Shown: positions 60,260 to 64,000 of the stretch, piece after piece | How positions within the stretch are numbered: position 1 is the first letter of the stretch | How the letters are laid out: each line of letters opens with the position of its first letter | NCBI GenBank assembly: GCA_021397835.1 | Contig: JAJFZO010000695.1 | Coordinates: 930,001 to 994,000, forward strand | Length of the DNA: 64,000 nucleotides | Direction: 5' to 3' | Source: Moringa oleifera | Lineage: Eukaryota > Streptophyta > Magnoliopsida > Brassicales > Moringaceae | The notes under the pieces: model-generated | What the model saw: the letters and a program-made list of their open reading frames with translations, nothing else | Database searches by the model: none | Told to the model about the DNA's origin: nothing | Translations under genes and position numbers: made by a program

Positions 60260-60640
60260 CTTGAATGACTTCTTAGATAGAGTATAATCTACTTGAAAAA
60301 GTTACATGCTGAAGCAAAAGAAATAGAGTTCATATCAATCATATTACTCATTTGTTTGGAAGATTATAAGTGAAAGAGTTCGCATGAAATGGAGTGATTG
60401 TAATATTTTTAAAAATTTTATCTTTATTTATTTAATTAGCTTAGTATTTTGTGCTTTTATTTACAAATGGCATATAACTTACTCCATGTGAGTTTTTATT
60501 TAGTAAGATAATATAATTTAACCTTTCTTTTTACTTGTTAGATTAAAATTTGACTTGTGTAACTTACTAGTTATGAACCTTCAATGTACGAGGTTGTTTA
60601 ATAATATCAAATATGTATTGATAAATTTATTAATAATAAC
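60260..60640 (+). repeat. Gypsy 3' LTR (partial)
   Basis: Diverged counterpart of 52560-52930, ending near the TTGTTTAATAATATC region. The right border is not sharp. Confidence 0.55.
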
Positions 60641-60905
60641 ATTAATAAATTATCTAAAATTATACTTTTAAAATTTTAATTAATAAATTATTAAAATTTA
60701 AAGTAATAAAATTGTAAAAAAATTAAAGATTAAATACAACTCATAACTAAAAAATATATAATAATTATAAAAATTCACAAATAAATTTACATAAAAATAT
60801 TATGAGATAAATTTGCTTTTCCTTTCCGTTGTTAGAAAGTAAGCCAACTAATTTCAAATCTATCTCTATCTTCTTTTCCGTTAACTTTAAGCATAAACAA
60901 ATAAA

Positions 60906-61796
60906 GGGTAAATATCATTTAAAACTTTGACTTTTACACTATCTTTCTAAACAAACACTAAATTTCAAAATGTATCCAAACTAACCTCGATTTTTTAATT
61001 TTTTCCAAATTGAACCTTAATTACAAACGCCGTTTAAATTAATTTTTTTGTAAGGGTATTATCATTCGTTAAATGCTTCATTCCCTTCTTTTCAGAGAAA
61101 ACACATAGCCTGTTGCTCGAAGAGAGAGAAAAGAAAGATCAGAGGAAAAAAAAAAGAAAGTTGTAAATTGATCGAGATTTTTGTTGTTGAAAAATCGAGT
61201 ATTAGTGATATATATACTAATTGAAGCTGAATTTGTCAATGGAGAGTGAAGGTTCATCTGAAGGCTCACCCTATCAAACCTTCAAATTTGTCATTATGGT
61301 ATTAGGGCAAAATTACATACCTCATGGACAAAAAAAAAAAAAAAATCCAAGAAGAAGATTTTGAGGTTGTAGGAAGAACATCGTATGCAATTAAACTTTC
61401 AAATATCTCGATACCCAGTGATGAATTGAGAGAGAAAAACGAGATTTAGGTTTCTGGGGAGAATACTAGAACGGGGAGAAGACCAAAATGGGGAGAACGT
61501 TGTCGTTTACCTCTATATATTCTACTGATGTAATGTCTTTTTTGCCCTTCAATAGCTCCATTTAGGTTTCTAGGGAGAAGGCTAAAACGGGAAGAAGACC
61601 AAAATGGTGAGAACGCTATCGTTTTCCTCCATATATTCTACTAATGTAATGTCCTTTTTGCCCTTCAATAAATCTATTTCTTACAAACGTCGTTTAATTG
61701 ATTTAGACAGAAGGTTCAATTTGGACAAAATTAAAAAGTCGAGGTTAGTTTGGATACATTTTGAAACTTAGTGTCGGTTTTAAATGATATTTACCT
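60906..61796. mobile_element. MULE-like non-autonomous element with terminal inverted repeats
   Basis: Left end GGGTAAATATCATTTAAAAC and right end (reverse complement AGGTAAATATCATTTAAAAC) continue as inverted repeats for roughly 130 bp (shared TTTCAAAATGTATCCAAACT and TCCAAATTGAACCTT). The left arm has about 27 extra bases. Flanks ACAAATAAA (60897-60905) and AAAAATAAA (61797-61805) match at 8 of 9 positions, as expected for a 9-bp Mutator-type duplication. No transposase is inside. Confidence 0.8.
61448..61679. repeat. 116-bp tandem duplication inside the MULE-like element
   Basis: Two copies start AGGTTTCTGGGGAGAATAC and AGGTTTCTAGGGAGAAGGC and share GGGAGAAGACCAAAATGG and TATATATTCTACT.ATGTAATG. 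The period is 116 bp. Confidence 0.85.
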
Positions 61797-62180
61797 AAAA
61801 ATAAATAATAATCATCAACTTTTAATTTTTTATTACAAATTTGTATTCTCAAATATTTTCTTTTTCTTCCCTTTAATCTTTAAATAATAAAACTTATATT
61901 TCTAAAAAAATTAAAAAGAACAAGTATGAAAGAAATCATGGTACTATGAAAAAATATAAAAAAGAAGAGAAATTATCAATGATGTTGTTCAAATACTACT
62001 TTAGAGAAAAAAAAAAATCAAGACAACAGCAAAGTCCAATGAATCTACAATGGAATGCCTACACTATCACCTTATTAATATAGATATGCACTAGATTATA
62101 GTAGTGCATTATTAAACAGTAATAAAATAATAAAAAAATTATTAATTTTTATTTTTATATTTTTAATAAATGTTATAAGT
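61797..62180. other. AT-rich stretch without a recognisable gene
   Basis: Simple AT-rich DNA. A small inverted repeat TGCACTAGATTATAGTAGTGC lies near 62086. No coding signal. Confidence 0.5.
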
Positions 62181-62480
62181 ATTAATTTGTGTTTAAAGGG
62201 GAATTAATTTTGAATTTCTTTTAGTCATCTAATGAAATATATTTTCATTTAATTGATATCAAATTTTGGACATTGTAAGGATGCTAACCTTTCTTTATAT
62301 ATAACTAACTCTCAAACCTAAATTTTTTGGTGAGGTTGACTATTGCCTTAAGTTTTTTTTTAAAAAAATTTTTTTACTTTTTTATTTCTTTCACAAAAAA
62401 TTGACAAAAAAACACAAAAGATATTGGTGGCCAATTGCACCATAAAAAAGATTAATGACGACTTTTGTTTCTTTTATGAT
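62180..62480 (+). repeat. Third copy of the TAT-like LTR end
   Basis: GGATGCTAACCTTTCTTTAT, TTGGTGGCCAATTGCACC and AAAAAAGATTAATGACGACT match the ends of the TAT-like LTRs at 28560-28700 and 31690-31800. It is diverged and undated. Confidence 0.55.
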
Positions 62481-62639
62481 TTTTTCAAATAAACCAACTA
62501 AAAGGAATTTCCATTGAAAACTAAAAGAAAAAAATGTTTCACCTTGGGGTTAGTTATAAACCTCCTCGTGACAGCATGTACATATTAATTTTAGCAAGAA
62601 AAATTAAAAAAAAAAGAAAAAGAAGTAATAAAACATTTA

Positions 62640-63650
62640 CATTGGAGGATCATCGATTGTGGAGGAGGAATTTCATTGAGAGATGAGGTCTCTCTAACCA
62701 TCAAGTGATGAGGAAGAAATCTATTGGCTTGGGGAAGCTTCTACTAAGTCCCAAAAAAAGTGTAAGGTATGTCAAAATTTTGCTCTATTCATCAATGTAC
62801 GATCATTCTAATTGTACTAACCGATGCGCCTTAGTCCTTTTCTTAATCTGGCATGGATTTTTAGGACCTTTCCAATAATTATTTCTTAAAAGAAGTTTGT
62901 CATAGTCGCCATTGACTACTTTATAGAGTGAATGGAAGCCGAAGCTCTCACAACTATAATCATCCAACAAACATTGGATTTCACTAGTAAATTTATTATA
63001 TGTAAGAATGACATACCAAATCCATTATTACAGTAATAGTTAGTATGTTTCAAGTTTCGAATTCCAAACCTGTTGTCGTGAACTACGAATAGCCTAGATA
63101 TACTTTAGTTGTCACCCATAAGTCAATGGATAAGTAAAAGTGACTAATAGGATTATACTCTAAGCCCTCAAAGCTAGGCTTAACAAAGCCCAAAGAGCAT
63201 GGGCTAAAGAGTTATTCTATATAATATGTGTTTTTTGCACTACCAATCGCATAGCTACAAGTGAGGCCCATTTCTTTTTAAGCGAGATGATATCAACGAA
63301 AGTGGTACGAATACTTTCGCATCAAGTGCTTTGACTAAGAAGCAAATATGGGGGCCTTGAGGACCAATCTAGACCTTTTAAAAGGATTATGAGAAAAAAA
63401 AAAAGTGAGACTTATAGCTTACCATCAAAGGTAACAAGATTATATAACCATAGGGTTGAAAAATGAAGCTTCTAAAAAAGAGACCTAGTACTATGAAAAA
63501 CCAGTGTGTTTGATCCGAAAAAAGCAATTGAGAAGCTAGCCTTCCAACTGGGAGGATTCATATCAACTTAAAAGGTTAGATGGAACATTCCTTCCTAGAA
63601 TTTGGAGCTTTGACAAGTTGAAAATGTATTCCCTTTAATGCCAAAACTAT
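62640..63650 (+). pseudogene. Gypsy integrase to pol C-terminus remnant
   Basis: KKCKVCQNFALFIN (about 62758) matches the end of the integrase zinc domain (KKCDKCQ.FA). Frameshifted FLIWHGFLGPFQ, IVAIDYF.EWMEAEALTT and a DFTSKFIICKNDIPN-like stretch (to 63015) match the core; VAIDYF includes a catalytic Asp. Further on, YNHRVEK, RDLVL, DPKKAIEKLAFQLGGF and KVRWNIPS (63430-63590) match the pol tail (YN.RV....DLVLRK...GKL...WEGP). The pieces are in the usual order. Frames change repeatedly; it is a fossil. Confidence 0.7.
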
Positions 63651-64000
63651 TTTGACATGCTTATAAAAGAAAAAATAATTTCAATAAATAGATAATACCT
63701 TTTTTGCAACTTACTTTTGGTTCACGATTATGACAATTAACTCTCTCACAGCTCAAAGGCTCGAATAGGTAGAGATTTAAAAGGTTTAAATAGTTTAAAA
63801 ACCTTGGTACTTATGAGATTAAAGGCAAATTACTATTAAAATTTTCCTAATAAAGGAAAGAAAGACTTTTTAGTAAAAGCAAGATCTTAAGCAAAGAGAT
63901 CCCTCCTTAAAGTAAAATAGTACTACATTAAATAAAGACAGCTTTGATTGCACAAAGATAGTTTACGTTGTACAAAAATGGCTCCAACCATACCAAGACA
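63650..64000. other. Unassigned stretch at the right edge
   Basis: Probably more gypsy-derived sequence by continuity, but I recognise no motif here. Confidence 0.4.

Larger units (their letters stand above)
52440..60640 (+). mobile_element. Degenerate Ty3/gypsy retrotransposon, split by a hAT element
   Basis: Sequences at about 52560-52930 and 60260-60560 are diverged copies of one LTR (shared run TTATTTAGTTAACTTTGTAGT / TTATTTAATTAGCTTAGTAT, then GGGCTTTTATTTGAT / GAGTTTTTATTTAGT). Gag and protease remnants lie at 58104-59650. The reading passes from protease/spacer directly to the integrase C-terminal tail, so reverse transcriptase, RNase H and the integrase core were deleted. The hAT insertion (53529-58093) sits just before the gag start codon. 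Outer borders are approximate. Confidence 0.75.

Noticed and set aside
62086..62107. Short inverted repeat TGCACTA...TAGTGCA as a regulatory hairpin
   Set aside because: Seven-base arms in AT-rich DNA are expected by chance; no supporting context.

Overview
This is plant nuclear DNA, almost certainly from a eudicot. It has two intron-containing plant genes with good splice sites, a dense layer of decayed plant transposable elements (Ty1/copia, Ty3/gypsy, L1-type LINE, CACTA, hAT and MULE-like), and an insertion of chloroplast DNA. The species cannot be named from the sequence alone. Nothing bacterial, no CRISPR array and no operon is present.

Layout. 1-9.8 kb: a minus-strand gene for a 2-oxoglutarate/Fe(II) oxygenase of the PKHD type. 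Eight exons are visible and the 3' end runs off the left edge. One intron (1183-7273) is swollen by a degenerate LINE lying in the same orientation. 10.1-21.2 kb: a degenerate minus-strand copia element with recognisable LTRs, split in its RNase H region by a 6.3-kb CACTA transposon with an ATT target duplication. That CACTA carries a GC-rich array (15.66-17.23 kb) built on a 43-bp period with repeated CATGCATG palindromes. 21.35-32.1 kb: a second, plus-strand copia element whose 3' LTR is split by a 5.9-kb TAT-like gypsy element. 32.3-40.8 kb: a plus-strand LINE (endonuclease, reverse transcriptase, zinc knuckle, RNase H) split by a second CACTA element (35.2-39.4 kb) that keeps C48-protease exons.

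42.1-51.2 kb: a minus-strand homolog of PHYTOCHROME-DEPENDENT LATE-FLOWERING (SPT20-like). Ten consecutive exons join in phase, but two in-frame stop codons interrupt it, so it is either a young pseudogene or affected by base errors. 52.4-60.6 kb: a gypsy remnant interrupted by a hAT transposon (perfect 8-bp target duplication), which itself holds a composite of three separate plastid segments (trnT-UGU 5' end, ndhB, ycf1). 60.9-61.8 kb: a MULE-like terminal-inverted-repeat element. 62-64 kb: another gypsy integrase remnant.

The two host genes are unrelated in function, as far as can be seen, and lie on the same strand about 32 kb apart; the space between them is nested transposons. No transposon-encoded protein in the window is intact. 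The items most worth a second look are the 43-bp CATGCATG array in the first CACTA element, the PHL-like gene with two stops, and the gypsy > hAT > three-part plastid DNA nest.
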